Counted from the stretch's first letter, positions 25,319-39,000 are shown. The stretch is DNA of 64,000 nucleotides from Paramacrobiotus metropolitanus (GCF_019649055.1 NW_026570288.1:1-64000); one strand, 5' to 3'. Program-made: numbers and translations. The notes: generated from the sequence alone by a model not told the origin.

Positions 25319-25827
25319 TACCGAGTCATAGTCGCAGTAGCGCATATCGAGAACCGGAGATGTTGGCGAAAACGTCATGGCAGATTAAAAACGATCGTGA
25401 AAACATTGAACGTCTTTAACAGCGGAAGGGAGTTAATCTGTGTGCTACCGGTATATTGCGGGTCCGTCTGAATTAGCCAGTACGGATACGTACGGACTCT
25501 GATGTCTAATCAACTGCACCGGAAGCCGCATTCCCTCGTTTTTTAGTATGTAATCGCTGAGATCGACGCGCACTGCAATGGCCTTACAAAATTTCTTTGT
25601 CGCAGCCAGACATTTTCTCAAAGCCGTTTTCTCATTTTCTTACGCAGCTAGACATTTTCTCAAAGAGCTGCCTAAACTGCAGTTGTAAATGTAAAAACGT
25701 AAAATGATATAAATAATTAAAAAATCAGTTCCGTATTAAGTTGAAATTTCAGTTTTCTCAAGCACCGAAATCTGCCTAAAAAAGTAACGAAAGCAATGAA
25801 AATGTTGAACATACTGTTATACACTTA
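25319..25827. other. Intergenic
   Basis: No gene recognised. It lies between the hAT element and the exon 1 relic. Confidence 0.4.
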
Positions 25828-25945
25828 CAGCTGGCCCGGTAACGATACTATTATAGGTTCTTCGAGCTTTAAATCCGGATCCAATTGAAACACGCGGCTG
25901 ACGGTACCAGCGTAAATCTGGGCAATACATCCGTGAATCAGGAGG
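25828..25945 (-). pseudogene. Plexin-kinase exon 1 relic
   Basis: The minus strand reads IYAGTVSRVFQLDPDLKLEE, then, after a shift, SIVTGPAVSV. This matches exon 1 of the intact gene (VYVGAVNRLFQLDPDLALEE...VVTGPVV), including the GTAAGT donor. It lies 5' of the other relic exons on the same strand, as expected for one ancestral gene. The hAT element lies between. Confidence 0.8.
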
Positions 25946-26071
25946 TTCATAAACTTTATAATGCTGCATTGGCGAGGGAGAATTCCGATACAACATGTAC
26001 ACTGTAATGCCGATGCAAAATGGAGCCACCATCGACATGCTGTACAATAGAAAAAATATCAGTGCAAACAA

Positions 26072-26725
26072 ATTAAAAGCAATTTACGAAGTCAAAAAGG
26101 TCATATTTGATTTTCATTGAATAATAAAAGTACCGAAGAACATCCTACTGGTAATACGAAAATAGAGATGAAAATAAATTTTTGCTTCTCTCTATAAAAA
26201 TTATTCACTAGCCAACCTAGCTTTGATCGCGTATTTTGTGAATGTGAGAAATGTGGGCTTGCCGGCTGATAGCTGCTATCGACCTTTGATACGATCTGCT
26301 GTGGTCATTGCAAATGCGACGAACATCCCGATTGTCGCGCACGCTTCATTAATTTTGTGCATCGGTGTTTGGCACTGCGAGAAAACAGGTGGTGGTGGAC
26401 TAGTGGTGGCGTCTGTCGCGCACAGCATGCTAGGCCTTTCTGCACCCGCGACTGTTTCAAGTTATTTGGCATTGATGAACGAACAAAAAATCATAATATT
26501 ATTAATATTTGGCGAGTACAGACATCTTTTTTCGCAAACTGGTATACGGTCAGCTCGGCGCGTTATCGCCCTTCAGTGTCCGATCAAGCTAGATCGGACA
26601 AAGAAACGACTAGGAATGATAAGGTTTACTCTAAAAACTTTATGGGTATCACAGGTCACTGTGAAGATAATGAATTTGCACTGCAAGCATTTTTTCTAAT
26701 TGCTAACTTTGGTCATGCTAATTGC
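26072..26725. other. Intergenic
   Basis: Overlapping open frames at 26223-26752 have no recognised family. Confidence 0.35.
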
Positions 26726-26775
26726 CGGCATCCAGCCGGCGGCCAATCCTGATCAATGCATACCGTCGAAAAATG
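26726..26775 (+). pseudogene. Ig-receptor last-exon relic
   Basis: GGCATCCAGCCGGCGGCCAA and CCTGATCAATGCATACCG match the tail exon at 46303 (TATCCGGCGACCAATCCTGA) and 59134. It appears to be the only surviving piece of another Ig gene. Confidence 0.5.
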
Positions 26776-27827
26776 CATGCATCTCGTGCACTTTCTTGCA
26801 ATCACTGATAATTAGGCAATTCAAAATTACAAAACTTTATTTGTTGTTTTTCTGAGCTAACTATGCATGCCCCGTAGTTGTGTTTAGTCTGCGCGTAGAT
26901 AATATATCTATGTATGTATATCTAATATATATACATGTATGTACATCTTGTCAGGTACTTCGGCATTTCTTAGTAATTGTTCGAATAATACATCTTGGAC
27001 AGTTGTTCGCCCGTTCATAGCAAAGCAGCAACGACTGTCTGCGAACATCATTTTTCATGTAACAAAAACTCGATGAGAGGGTCGACCATCGTCCCGCAAT
27101 TGTTGAGAAATGTCGAAGTGCGTCAATCGACAAACCGCAGAACAGTCGATAAGCCTTGATTACTTGGACATAAGGCCGCGTACACAGATATGTAGCGTAC
27201 CGTACATAATTTATGCCTGCGTCACAGGCTGCATGAAAAACTAGAGTAAGAATTGCGCAACAACAACTAACGCCTCTTTTGCAGAAGATAATTTTAACAT
27301 GATACATGAACTTGTCTAACTTTCAAAGTTCAGTAATAAATAAGAAAAAAGCACTTCAAAGAGCACTCGCACCTCCATAAATTTAATCAAATTTGGTACA
27401 TTTGATATCAAATTCTGTTACTGCTGTCTCAAACAAAAATGCATCACAAAACCATCCAGTAAAATCAGAACGACATCAGAATAGCAGGTCCCAAAATTTA
27501 AAAATCGTTATAAAATTTTGCAACGCAATATCAACCAATCTAGAAGAAACTCGATCATAAAATTAGTATAATTCCATGCTATTCTGACCAACAAAAATGG
27601 TTTTTCAAGCTCCGCACATGCAGATAACCGGCTAATCTGCTACAATGGAAAGTCTTGCTTTTTTCCATACAAATTAAGTCATTTCCGGTACTCTCTTAGT
27701 TTTTAAAGCCATCCAGAATTCCTTATTATTTGTTGCGCCTTGCAAGCACACTTAACCCAAACAACCACGGTGCAAATTAAATTTTAAGGGACAATCGTCA
27801 GTTCGACTATCATGATTTAAGTTCCAT
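26776..27827. other. Intergenic
   Basis: A+T-rich, with TATG/TATA runs near 26900-26945. No gene recognised. Confidence 0.4.
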
Positions 27828-27960
27828 CTGAATTCGAACTTTTATGTGCCGTTGACAACGCCTTGGCAAGCACACTGAAAAACATTCCTCGACCCTGGAT
27901 CGTACAGTAAGCTTGAAGTGAAAACTGATACTCAAATTACAGCGATTTACAATGTAATGG
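27828..27960 (+). promoter_or_regulatory. IgC upstream module (short form)
   Basis: CATCTGAATTCGAAC, CGCCTTGGCAAGCACAC and ACATTCCTCGACCCTGGATCG match the core of the other Ig upstream modules, in the gene's orientation. Here the module ends only about 95 bases before the start codon. Confidence 0.5.
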
Positions 27961-28053
27961 GTAGTGCGTGTCATGGGCTTTGCTGTCATAGTTATTTGAT
28001 AAACTCTTCCTCGTTTCGAGTTTTACATTTTCAGTAGTTTTCAGCGTGAGAAA

Positions 28054-30711
28054 ATGCAAAAGCTTCCAATTTGGACGTTCTTGTGTGCACATTTTATCAT
28101 CTGTGTTGTAGCAAACGACAATCTGCCTGGTAAGATGCTCTGTTCATGAGCGCAACTATAAATAATATCAAAGCGCTGTTAAGCGATACTAATTGTTTTA
28201 TAGTCGTTGTACCATCAAATACCGGCAAATTGGCCTCTCAGCCTTCGATACAATATCGTAACGTAACAGTGGGTGCCACTGCCGTCTTCAATTGTACCAT
28301 TCCCGGAAGCAACAGACAGCTGAACGTGTCTTGGCCGGTTACTTAATGGATCGACCATAGTTTTTGAAGACCAGCCGCGATTAACCGATACTCGCCAGTA
28401 TTTAACACCGGACAGCGGACCATGGTCAAGTCTCCGCATCACCAAGGTAACGATCGATGATAGCGGCGAGATGAAGTGTCGCGCCCGAATGGGAGAGGAA
28501 ATAGCAGAAGCGACCGTGTACTTTGCAGCTCGTCCGCTAGGTGAGTCAACCACTTATAGGGAAAACTAAAACGCTGTCTGGGATAACAATCTAAGGTATT
28601 AAACACGTTTTGTATTCATTGCATACTTATCTAATCACATAATCACATCGAGTTTTTTCACTAACTGCTAACATTTTAAGTTGTTAATGTAGTGTTAGTG
28701 TTATTGTAAGTACTAACTGCATTCAATTACCTGCAAGCTGCGCATCCACATAGTTATGGACTACAGACTACCTCGTATATGTCAGCGGCATTTAAATCAT
28801 TTCGACTTCTAAAAATACAGTACTAAGACATAACTAAAAGTGCGGTCACTTTGACTCCCAGCAAGTTGGAGTGGTGCTCTTACTTACAATTTGATTCTAC
28901 TACAACATTAAAATTAAAATAACAAAAAAATTAAAATAACAAGCTGAACGATTAATTACCATTCTCATTTTCAGTAATTGAAGTTCATAACCGGACTATT
29001 ACGGATACCATCGCGTACATCCGCGACGACCAGGCCTCAAATGAACTGTTATTTGCCTGTTCCGTTCTGGATGCACCGCGAGACGCGACACTCCGCTGGT
29101 ACGATCAGCAATCCCGCGAAGTGACCGCAGCGTATTGTAAAGGTCAGAGCTGAATGTACACTGACTTGACTACACGTACTATTACGCGATTAACGGTTGG
29201 TAATCATGCACAGACATATGCCGGGTGGACAACTACGATGCCGCATTAGAAAACGTTAAAAAATCCACAATCGTTTTTCATGCCGCGAATAAAGCTCCTG
29301 AGAGTCTGCAGTGTAAACTGGTCGATGAAGCTGGAATTGATCTGTTAAAGCGGAAACCCATAACAATGGATGCTGTCCGTACGTGTACACTTGAATACCA
29401 CTAGTTTTCGAATACCTATGTACCTATTGGAACATATTCTATTCTACTGTATTATTAATGAATTTATAAGCATTATGCTGGTAATACATGTAGGAGCTGA
29501 AATAAAGGTCATTAATATTGCAGAGGTCATTAAATTAAGAACTTCTAAATCCGCATACCGAAATGAACACAGAGCTGTATTAGTGCTATCACCAACGTTC
29601 CCTGTCGTGGCGGGGCCATACAGCCGAAACTGTCAACAAACAAACAAATTAAACTAGCCGATGGCTAAGTACCTGCACAAGCTCGCAACAGGGCGAACGA
29701 TTCATACTCCGTATCAAATAAAAACTAAAGTGTAACGTTGTTCGATTTTGCAATTCATGATTGGGGAATACGGTACTGTTACGTTGTAATTACCGATTTC
29801 TCAATAAAAGATCAATTATAGGAAAACCGAAATCGCCAAGAATGTTCCCTTTCAATGCCACAATTCGCGACGGAAATCAGCTGACAGCCCAATGTTCGGC
29901 GTTTACCGACGGAAGGCACCAGCCACGGCTATTGTTGTACTTTAACAATACAACAGTCAATCAAACCTCATCGGTTGTCGGCAGAAAATCAAACCAGCTC
30001 CTGCAAGTGAGCCACACCTTTGATGTTCACAGCGGACATCACCACGCTATGGTTCAGTGCATATCCGTTAATATTTTATACGAGGCAACAACGGGAGCGC
30101 CATCCGCTAAACTGCAGCTTGAGGTTATCTGTAAGTTTTGTGCCCCGAGTGAAGACGCTGTACGTAACTATGCAAAACCTGCTTTCAACTTTAGCTAAAT
30201 TCTTCAAATCGTTACAGTCCGACACAATTTTGACCAAAGGAATAATAAAAAAATTACACAGTAATTAGTCTCACAATAATTAGTCTGTCATCGCTTTTTT
30301 AATGTCTGCAGTTGGTCCCGACAGTTTGTCTGTTGTGTTGACTGCCCCCAAGATCACTGCGCAAAGCAACAATTTCAATGTCCAGTGCAGTGCAGAAAAG
30401 AGCAACCCACCTGCGCACATCATGTGGTTAGTTGAACGTGGAGACGTAACCGGAGAAAATGTAACCGTCATAGCTAACCGCATTGCCAACAGCGCCGGTA
30501 ATTTCTTTTCCCTTAGTATAAAACGCATTTATTTGATTTAGAATTCAGATTGACTAGATGTTGCCTAAATGCAGACAGCAGGCCATCCTGGGCCAGCGCG
30601 ACGATCAAGCCCCATCCAGAAGCTACAAGTGTCGGGGTCACTTGCATTGCCAGCAATCCCCAAAGTGGCTACGACGTGCGAAAACGTGAAGTGATTCAGG
30701 TAGTAGGGTAA
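28054..30711 (+). pseudogene. IgC: divergent four-Ig protein with one frameshift
   Basis: The most divergent paralogue. Exons: 28054-28129 (signal peptide, MQKLPIWTFLCAHFIICVVA), 28204-28540, 28975-29142, 29214-29378, 29822-30130, 30312-30497 and 30575-30711. Ig1 has FNCTI, VSW, then SLRITKVTIDDSGEMKCRA. Ig2 has LFACSV, LRWYD and LQCKLV. Ig3 has AQCSAF, LLLYFNN and VQCISV. Ig4 has VQCSAEKSNP, IMWLV and GVTCIASNP. One extra base right after the Ig1 tryptophan codon (near 28336) shifts the frame into a stop; removing it restores phase 1 at the exon end. No transmembrane helix follows exon 7. The frame stops at 30709-30711 unless it splices at 30707/30708 to an exon I could not find. It may be a secreted form or a decayed gene. 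Confidence 0.7.
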
Positions 30712-31384
30712 GCCAACCAGCCTTTACCAGATAACACGAAGGGCTGTTGTGCTTTACATATTTCCATTGTCTTCGGTTCTTTTCAAAGCACATTTACTAT
30801 TTCTCTGTATCTATGAAAGTCGCATATTTTTGGTTTGTTCTATGTAATATTTTTCTATAGCACGTGCCACTTTGTTTACATAAATACGCTTAAAAAAACT
30901 GACGGAGTAATTCAATGAGTTAGTATTACTGTATCTCGGCCAACGTCAGACTACAGAAACTCAACGAACTTTGAAACCAGTCATACGGCTGCCGCTTTAT
31001 TTTTACAGAGAGTGGTACACTTCCACATACGGTTATTATTGCAATAGTAGTACACATAGAAGTACGGATAGAAGTGCATTTTTATTTGCGGGCGTGAAAA
31101 CGAAATTTTATTCAGTTGTGAGACCAATTACGTACGAAGCCGGAAAACTTTCAGCTACACTGTAGTAGAAAACCACTATTGCGAATGCCTTTGACAGAAA
31201 GTTCTATTTACGTATTCTGATTACGCGTACACTACATACGGTACAAATCAAGTTAACAACGTTCCTCATGCAGTTTTGCAAGTAGCGCTACGCGCATGCA
31301 GTATCATACCCGAAAAGCAGTGAGTAAAGCTGCATAAGAATTAATGCCAGTACGTCAGAGCAGTGATTAAAAATGTGCGTACTT
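30712..31384. other. Between convergent IgC and IgD
   Basis: No helix-coding exon for IgC and no other gene seen. It probably holds the 3' ends of both genes. Confidence 0.4.
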
Positions 31385-34033
31385 TCATGCACGAATTTTG
31401 CGATGATACGCGAACTGATCGGATGTGCGATGGATGATCCACAACACCACCATCATCATCCCCACCATTCCCGCGATCGCAGCCACCGATAGAGCGCCAA
31501 TTAAGGCAGCGTCAGGTTTATCATGATCAGCAGGTTGGTTCGCTACGTGCAAGAATTCGGTGAGCTTAGTAGGCTGGATGTCTCCAGTGATTTCCGCTCC
31601 GGTCTCATTGTTGGCGCTTTCGGTTTTCACATAGACCACGGCAGTTGCAAGAACGATTTGACCGCTGCCCGGTTTCCGAGCCATGCATTTGATACTGATG
31701 GAGGTGGCACCGGCTGCTGGTGTTACCCAAATTCTACCGTACGTCGTTGCCCCACCTAGCCGACAGAAATGCGCTTTAAATTAATAAAAGCCTGAAGTCC
31801 TGTACAAGCCAAAGTGGTTCTTGTACACAGTATAATCAGCGTACCATTTTTGTGTTCTGTGTGTGTGATGGATGTTCCACACGACTTTCCCGGAAACGCA
31901 AACCAGTGAAGCCTTGGCATGGGATAGTTATGTTCGGAATGGCAGCGGACTTCAAAAGTTTGGTTGGGCGAAACAGTGGCTGGCGCAACCACAGTTACCG
32001 AGCCGTCCTCGGGGGAAACTGCCAATAAAAAGGGAAAGATAATTCGTAATCGGTGCATAGTCATAGTGCCATACCGTTTCCAACCTTTCACTAAATAGTA
32101 CGCCGACAAAGAGCACCGACCGCAAAAGCATAATAAACTCGGTAAACCCAGATCATTTTTCAGTGTTTCAGAATTTCAATGAAAGTATGACAGAAAATCA
32201 CAAATGTTGCAAGCAGTTTACAATCATCACAATCATTTGGGAGAAGAAGAAAGGAAATTTCTGAAAACTTTCAAGCTTACTGGTTAATACCGAATCATTC
32301 TGCCACACCCGGGGGTTATAATTACTGAAGCACCGGAAGTATCTAAAATTCTTTCGTTTTGAAATTCTTTGCTTACGAGGTCGTAAAAAATAACCAGAAA
32401 TTAATCAGGAAAATGATTTGCCGAGAAACTCATGGATGCTGAATTAAATCTCAGGTATTCGGCTTGAAAAAGCTCTACGCGTTGTCAAGGCAGTAAAAAT
32501 TACGTGGCGCCTTACATAATACGCGAAGTGGCAGTTTGGCGAATGGTTCCATTTCCTCGTGGGTTTGGTTAACGGCGTTACACTTGACCCGAGCGGCGTT
32601 ATTTTCTGGGTGAACAATGAATCGATAAGTCACCATTATGCGTTGGCTTCGCACAAAGATGACGGATTCGGCAGTCTTCGTGTTGTTCATGTACAGAAGC
32701 AGTTTGGGTGCGTGTTTTGGATCTATGTAGGCAGTGCAGGTAATAGTGGACGTTTCGCCGCTGTGCAGTTGAATTTGATTATTTAATTTTTTTGTAACGT
32801 CCATCCCGCAAAACTGTGGCTCTCCTGCAAAATGTATTATAAATTATAAACAGTTGCGATTGCTTTTGGCAAACATTTTCTCAACTAAACTGCATTTCAT
32901 AACACTAGAAGGGTGGACGATCGTTGCCAATTTGTATTTCAAATTATCTAGGAATATCGTTTACCAGTAAGTGTTTTCAGCTTGACGATGGCTGACTTTT
33001 GCGCGGTGCCTCCGGTACTATTGATCAGTTTACAACGTAGGCCATTCTTGGGAACGAATTTTACAGCAGAATACACAACGACGGCTTTCTTGATATTCAC
33101 AGAGTCAGTGTAGCTTTCGACGTCGCAGTTCTTGTCTGCAATATAGTGGATAATATTTAATAAAGAACTCAAAGAGTTTTTTACAGAACAAACGTTCTTC
33201 GAGTAATTCCCAGTTCCCACCCCTGCAGATGATCGTGGTCAGCTCGGTTTCCTTATCAAACCAGCTCAATCTGGCGTCTTTTGGTGCGTACTTGATCGCA
33301 CAAGTGTACGTTACTTGGGTCGTTTCGCTGGGGATGTAGGCGATTTCGTCGATGACACTTCGCCGGTTGACATCTACCGCTACAATACAAACAGTCAGCA
33401 TTAACATAAAATGGATGACAAATTAAGTAGACATCGGCCAGTCGGTCCGCTGTCGCGTTTCATCCACTTAGGTGTTTATATGTATGGCATGTACAATAAT
33501 ACGAGTACATAGCAAAGTTTATGTACTGAGGAATTATGAACATGTTCGCTTACCGATTGCGCTGACTTCAAAGGTCACCGTGTTTTCGACAAGCCTCGCC
33601 TCAGTCTGCACCTGGCTTGTAACCGTGCCTTGATCGTTGACCTGGACGTGCTCGATGGTGAGGGTGGACGTTCCTGGTTCCGTTATCACAGCGTATCGCG
33701 TATTCTTGTACAGCGTCGCATCCAAAATCTTGGCACCGTTATGCTGCCAGGACACCGTTTTCTTTGCAATATCGTGGTGCCTACACGTGAACACAGCGGG
33801 AAAACCGGCAGGAACATTGTGCGTCTCGACTGACGGTCTTGTAGCTATTTTGCTGTTAATTCCTGAGTTCGAACCAAAACAATGTCGTAAATAAGCAAAC
33901 TTTAATACAAACATCTCTTGAAGATACTCTTACCAAGCGGCAGGAAATCGGGTGGAAGTGGATCACTTTCTGCCTGTACTTGCTGGCACAGCATGCCCGT
34001 GACACCGATCATCCACAACAAGAGCGTCCACAT
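31385..34033 (-). CDS. IgD: four-Ig single-pass membrane receptor
   Basis: Intact and inverted relative to its paralogues. Exons: 34033-33934, 33862-33554, 33379-33221, 33135-32965, 32824-32516, 32018-31845 and 31755-31385, all phase 1, giving 530 residues. The signal peptide begins MWTLLLWMIGVTGMLCQQ. Ig1: FTCRH, VSWQHN, DQGTVTSQV. Ig2: YTCAIKY, LSWFD, LRCKLI. Ig3: ITCTAY, LLLYMNN, VKCNAV. Ig4: VRCHSE, LHWFAF, SIKCMA. Then comes an acidic stalk, a helix (AALIGALSVAAIAGMVGMMM...) and the tail HRTSDQFAYHRKIRA. Ig1 has lost the F-strand cysteine (TVTSQV where paralogues have TVTCQV). Exon lengths closely match IgE (309, 159 and 171 for exons 2-4). Confidence 0.88.
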
Positions 34034-35154
34034 TGTACTAAAGCGGCTGTATACCCTAGAGTACTCTATAAGACATAAATACAAATTACGAAATACGAAT
34101 ATGTGCAACAATATATAATTGTATAATAATTTGTATTTTACGAGTAGACGATAAGCGCTGCATAGAATACATATAATTATTCACGCATAATTATTTTTAA
34201 ACTAATGTGGCACTGCTAACACGACATCAAAAGATCCATATTCGGAGGACATTTTATCGAAGCCTATTATGTAATAAAAAAGGAAAATTGGGCTAGGAAT
34301 ATGAGCGAGAAATGGGAAAGCCTTTATGCACGTCTTAAGCAAACGGCAAATGCGATCCGGTTCCCTAATTGATGGGTATCCGTTATGGCGTCTGCGTACT
34401 ATTACTATCTCATCTCTGTCAAATTACCAGTATCACACTCAAATTTCCATATAATATTTCTTTTATTGCAATAAGCGCCGCGGAGCTTAAAAACCAGGAG
34501 ATTCCATTAATTGATAGGCAATCATGATCCCGTTTTAATGCGACATTTCTTCAGTTCCTCACCTTAAGCTTCTGTAATCGCACTAACTGCAGAGTCCAGG
34601 CCCACTTTAGTTCCTCCAGTTCAGTTTTGTCGATGAAAACTGGAACGATTTTTAAACTGGAACGGTTTAAACAACAAAATAACAATCAGTCCGCATCATG
34701 AAAAAAGTGCATCGGCAATAAATACAAGAAGAGCAAAATTGCCATATTGTCTCGGAATGGTTGCGAAATTTCCTCTAATACTCGTATGTAGTGGATTAAG
34801 TAATTGTGTAAGTACAGAAAACAGTCGTGCCATGAAGTATACGACTCCCTCTTCGCTATTATAAAACCGAGAATAGCAAAATATGCAATAAAAGTAATAC
34901 ATAAATGCATAGAACAATTTGCCACCTATGGCAGGAATCCAACATATTCCTTATTAAAATTCAAATTATTTTACGGCGCCCAAGATACGTAAAACAATCA
35001 AATTTTTTTCCACGCACCGATGCAGAACGAGTGAAAACCTTCCAAAACATAGGCGAAGATAATACGAGGGAAAAACTGAGTCACACACAAATATATACAA
35101 GTGCAACAGCCGTACAGTGATTCTCTGAATCAATCCTGAGAATGGCATATTAAA
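34034..35154. other. IgD upstream region
   Basis: A+T-rich spacer of a length like that before IgA, IgB and IgE. No gene recognised. Confidence 0.4.
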
Positions 35155-35490
35155 TCCAGAGCTGTGCTTAAGAAGTTGGTCGTATGATTATCATAAAACA
35201 AAAGCGTGGATTCCGGATAAAACAAAGCAAAAATAATTTATGAATGGTAACGATTAATTTAATTACTATCACCCGTGCATGTGGTCATGGCGTACAAAGA
35301 CTACAGTAATCCGCAGTGTCACTTTTCACCTGGCAAATCATAAAAATTCGAATGCCTCCTATTTGCTTCCACGTCTATTGTTCGATCGAGGGTTCAGGAA
35401 TGTTTTGCGGTATGCTCGTCCAGGGGTAATCGCAATGTTCACAACTTCATACCGGTGCATGGAGATTCGAATTCAGGCTCTCGAGTAATT
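35155..35490 (-). promoter_or_regulatory. IgD upstream module
   Basis: On the minus strand it reads CTGAATTCGAATCTCCATG, CATTCCTGAACCCTCGATCG, TAGACGTGGAAGCAAATAGG, then TTTTATGATAATCATACGAC. It is most like the IgE copy at 54450-54750. The whole block is inverted together with IgD. Confidence 0.6.
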
Positions 35491-36087
35491 TTAAATCGGC
35501 TCGTAAAAAGCTTCATTCTGCTTTGTGATATATAAATGCGATACTTCTACTGCATCTTGCGGCGCATGCAAACAGTTTTTATCGTTTACGCTGATAATGG
35601 TTTGCAGCCTTGCACGATCGGGGGTACAGATAGTCCAGCAACCACACAACCACCACCACTATCAGTCTCACAATGCCAATCATATTGAAAAAAGCAGACA
35701 TATGTAAAAACATTTAAAGTGTTCGGTAGTTATCAGTCGGCAAGCCCACATTTTTTCAAATTGCACTCCTGCTGTCAAAGCAGTGGCAGCACGCGACACG
35801 TTGGTGGACTGTGCTTCGGAAATGTCATTATTCTCTCCTTTACTCGTCGATTCAAGTTCACTTCCGGATCGCTGGTAATTTCTTTGATTTTTATCGAGAG
35901 AAAGTAACAACACTTTTTCATTTTTATCTTCATGTTCATTGCTTATTCCAGGAGCGTATAACTTTAGCGACTACATGTCTTACAGTGCCTGTTGGACAGT
36001 ACGACCTTTGTGCGTGGAAAATCCAACGCGACATGCATGACTTCTAAAATTAATACTCGCTTTCAAGATATCATATTTAATGCAGTT
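35491..36087. other. Upstream of the plexin-kinase gene
   Basis: No gene recognised. The frame before the ATG at 36088 stays open from 35992, but the extra residues lack signal-peptide character. Confidence 0.4.
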
Positions 36088-39000
36088 ATGGTTCTCATTT
36101 ATCTTTCATTGCTCATCACATGGATTTTGTGTCCTTTTCGCGACTGCGCCGACAGTATAGCTATAGTATCGAAATTCACCATTACCGATGCAGGCAACAC
36201 GGAAAAGTTTGTGCATCTCCATGTACACAGGGACACTGGCACGGTGTACGTCGGTGCTGTGAATCGCTTGTTCCAACTGGATCCGGATTTAGCGCTCGAA
36301 GAATCTGTCGTTACCGGACCAGTTGTAAGTGTCTTTGACCGGTTTTTAAGCAGGGTAGTGTTTGGAAAGGCTGGAATTTGAATTTGTAAACTTATTAAAC
36401 AGATTTTCTTAATTTTTGTGTATTCTTATTTTTAATTTTCATCATGTACATTGGCGACGCATAACAGAAATGTACAGCACATGTACAAAAATTTTGTATA
36501 GTACCGATATTGCACTGGCTCCCTGCATATTTGCCCATTCAGATAATTCTATGCGTGCAAGTTGCAACAGTGAAGCTTTACAAAATTGCATAATGATGAT
36601 ATTTTCATGAAAAACTTTTGATTATTGTTTGATGCAACTTGTAAATAGCGATCACGCAAACGGAAATTTTAAACCGTAAAATTAATATAAAGGCGATCAT
36701 ATTGTCTTATCGGTAGGAAATATCAGGATATTTTTTTCCAGGACGAAAATTCAGCATGTCCGCCGCACGACGACTGCTCCGGCCATCCAAGAGCCCTTAA
36801 ACCGAACGAAAACCCTGTTCTGATTCCGTACTACGAACGCGAACAGTTGATCGTCTGCGGGACAGCTAACTACGGTAGATGCGTTATGCGAGATATGAAG
36901 AACATTACGGAGCTGCTAGAAAGCGACAGCGTAGAGGAGGCCGTTATACCGATGGATGCAGAGTTGTCGGTGGTGGCGTTCGTCGCACCTGGGCCGTCGA
37001 ATGCTGTTGCGGGCAGCACCAGTCACGTTTTATACGTTGGAAGATCCGTTTACGCTGGATCGGAAGACAACTTACTGGCCCTAAGCAGCCGCAGTTTAGA
37101 TCCTCGTAACCTTTTCCAGCTGGCCTACAATGACCTTATGACCGGTACCGGCACCTATGTGATGGTCGACTCAACAGCGCGGCAACAATACAAAATCAAC
37201 TATGTGTACGGATTTGCTTCTGGAAGATTCAGTTATTTCATAACAACGCAACCGCGTTCAACGGATCGGTATGAACCTTTACAGAGCAAACTGGTTCGCA
37301 TCTGCCAAGACGATAAAAATTATCATTCCTACACAGAGATGCCTCTGGTCTGCGTCAGTAAGGATAAGACATATGATGTAGCGCAGGCCGCGTCCATAGG
37401 AAATCCGGGAGCAGAGCTGGCCGCAGAGATGAATATAAAAGTAACGGATGATATTCTGGTTGTGGCCTTCACGGACCAAACAAAGGAAAACGATCGAAAC
37501 CGGCCAGGTTCCAGTTCGACTGTGTGCAGATACTCACTGGCACAAATTCAGCGGCAATTTGCTAATAACATCCGGCAGTGTTTTACGGGAAATGGGAAGA
37601 CCGGATTTAGTTTCAGCCGGCAAACCAAGCAGTGCTTAAAATCCGTAAGTTGTGACGGTTTGTGATAAAAACCATAGGAACTGCAAAAAAATTACCGCGG
37701 TAAACGAGGCGCGTGTTGGGATAATATGCAAATACTATAGTTAAAAAATATGTAAAACAGTTCACACAATGAACCGAAAGTGTGACCCGTAGATTGCAGT
37801 TACCCTGATGCGATCTCGTTTTGATGACCCATACTTTGAACATTTGTATATCGTGTTTGTTCCCATGCGAATACCTATCCCTCTTTAACTGATACCAACA
37901 GAAACCGATTTAATTTTATGATGGTATCCACGAACTACGAGTAGTTGCTTGGTGTTATCTAATATCAGCGGTATATGGTGCAAAATGGCAGTGTTGTACT
38001 GTTAGAACAACAGCAACACGCCTACTTCCGGTGCCATGTCACGACTGACACGACATGACCGGCTAGTTCTGCATTCTGTTTTTCAGTTGGCTGAATTAAG
38101 CAAAGCAGATAAGCTGCACTCGCACTCTAGAGATAGTTGCTCAGAAGAAAAAGCTAAAAATTCAATCGTAAAATTCTTATTTTTATTTAAACTGAAGTTG
38201 GTCAAAGGTTGCAAAAAAATGTGAGCAATGAGCACACAACGGCCGCCCCGCTTTGAGTCCATTCACAGTAGGCTTTTAAAAATCTTTTCCGCTTAAATTT
38301 CCATGACGGTTGTATACCTTCAGACTATGGTTAAAAGTTGGCTTGCGAGCCACTTGCCCTACCTGTTTCTTCCCCGGCGCTTTGTTCTTTAATTTGTCAC
38401 TATTAGTAATAAGTGTAGTAATAATATGCAATAATTTCTACTTTTCTAGCACAGCCCTGCGTGTGCACTCTTATACAGTATATCGAGCACTACATGTCAG
38501 CGTTAGGTACAACATACCGGCCACATATAACCATAAATCAGTCCCCTGTTAGGTTTTCGGTGCGTCCAGCACTGTGGACTGGCAAACCCGACAGAAAATG
38601 TGTTGAAAAATGATAGGCAGAAAATGTGTTGAAAACTTCTCGAATTATGGGGCTCAACGGCAGCTATCTCGTCTTAAAAAAGTTTTTTATTGCAGTACCT
38701 AGAAGTGCGTGATGATTTCTGCGGCTCGGATTTCAATTATCCAATAAGCGGCTCAATTCCCATAGCAGCGGCTTCTATTCTGACGTATCCGGAAGGTCGA
38801 ATTACAGCTGTCGCCCTATCCGTCACCCACATTTACACTGTGCTCTTTCTGGGGACGGAGAAAGGGGTTCTGAAGAAAGTAAGTACAAAGTTTTGAAAAC
38901 GGGTATCAGTATAATTCTACGAAAGGATGTGTTTTATATTTTAATATTTATATTGCCCGTATTGAAAAGCGATAGGGCAATCTGCAGAAATGTCGATAAA

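Noticed and set aside
26223-26752. Overlapping 158- and 131-codon frames
   Set aside because: No family, splice context or paralogue was found. The two frames overlap on the same strand, so at most one could be real.
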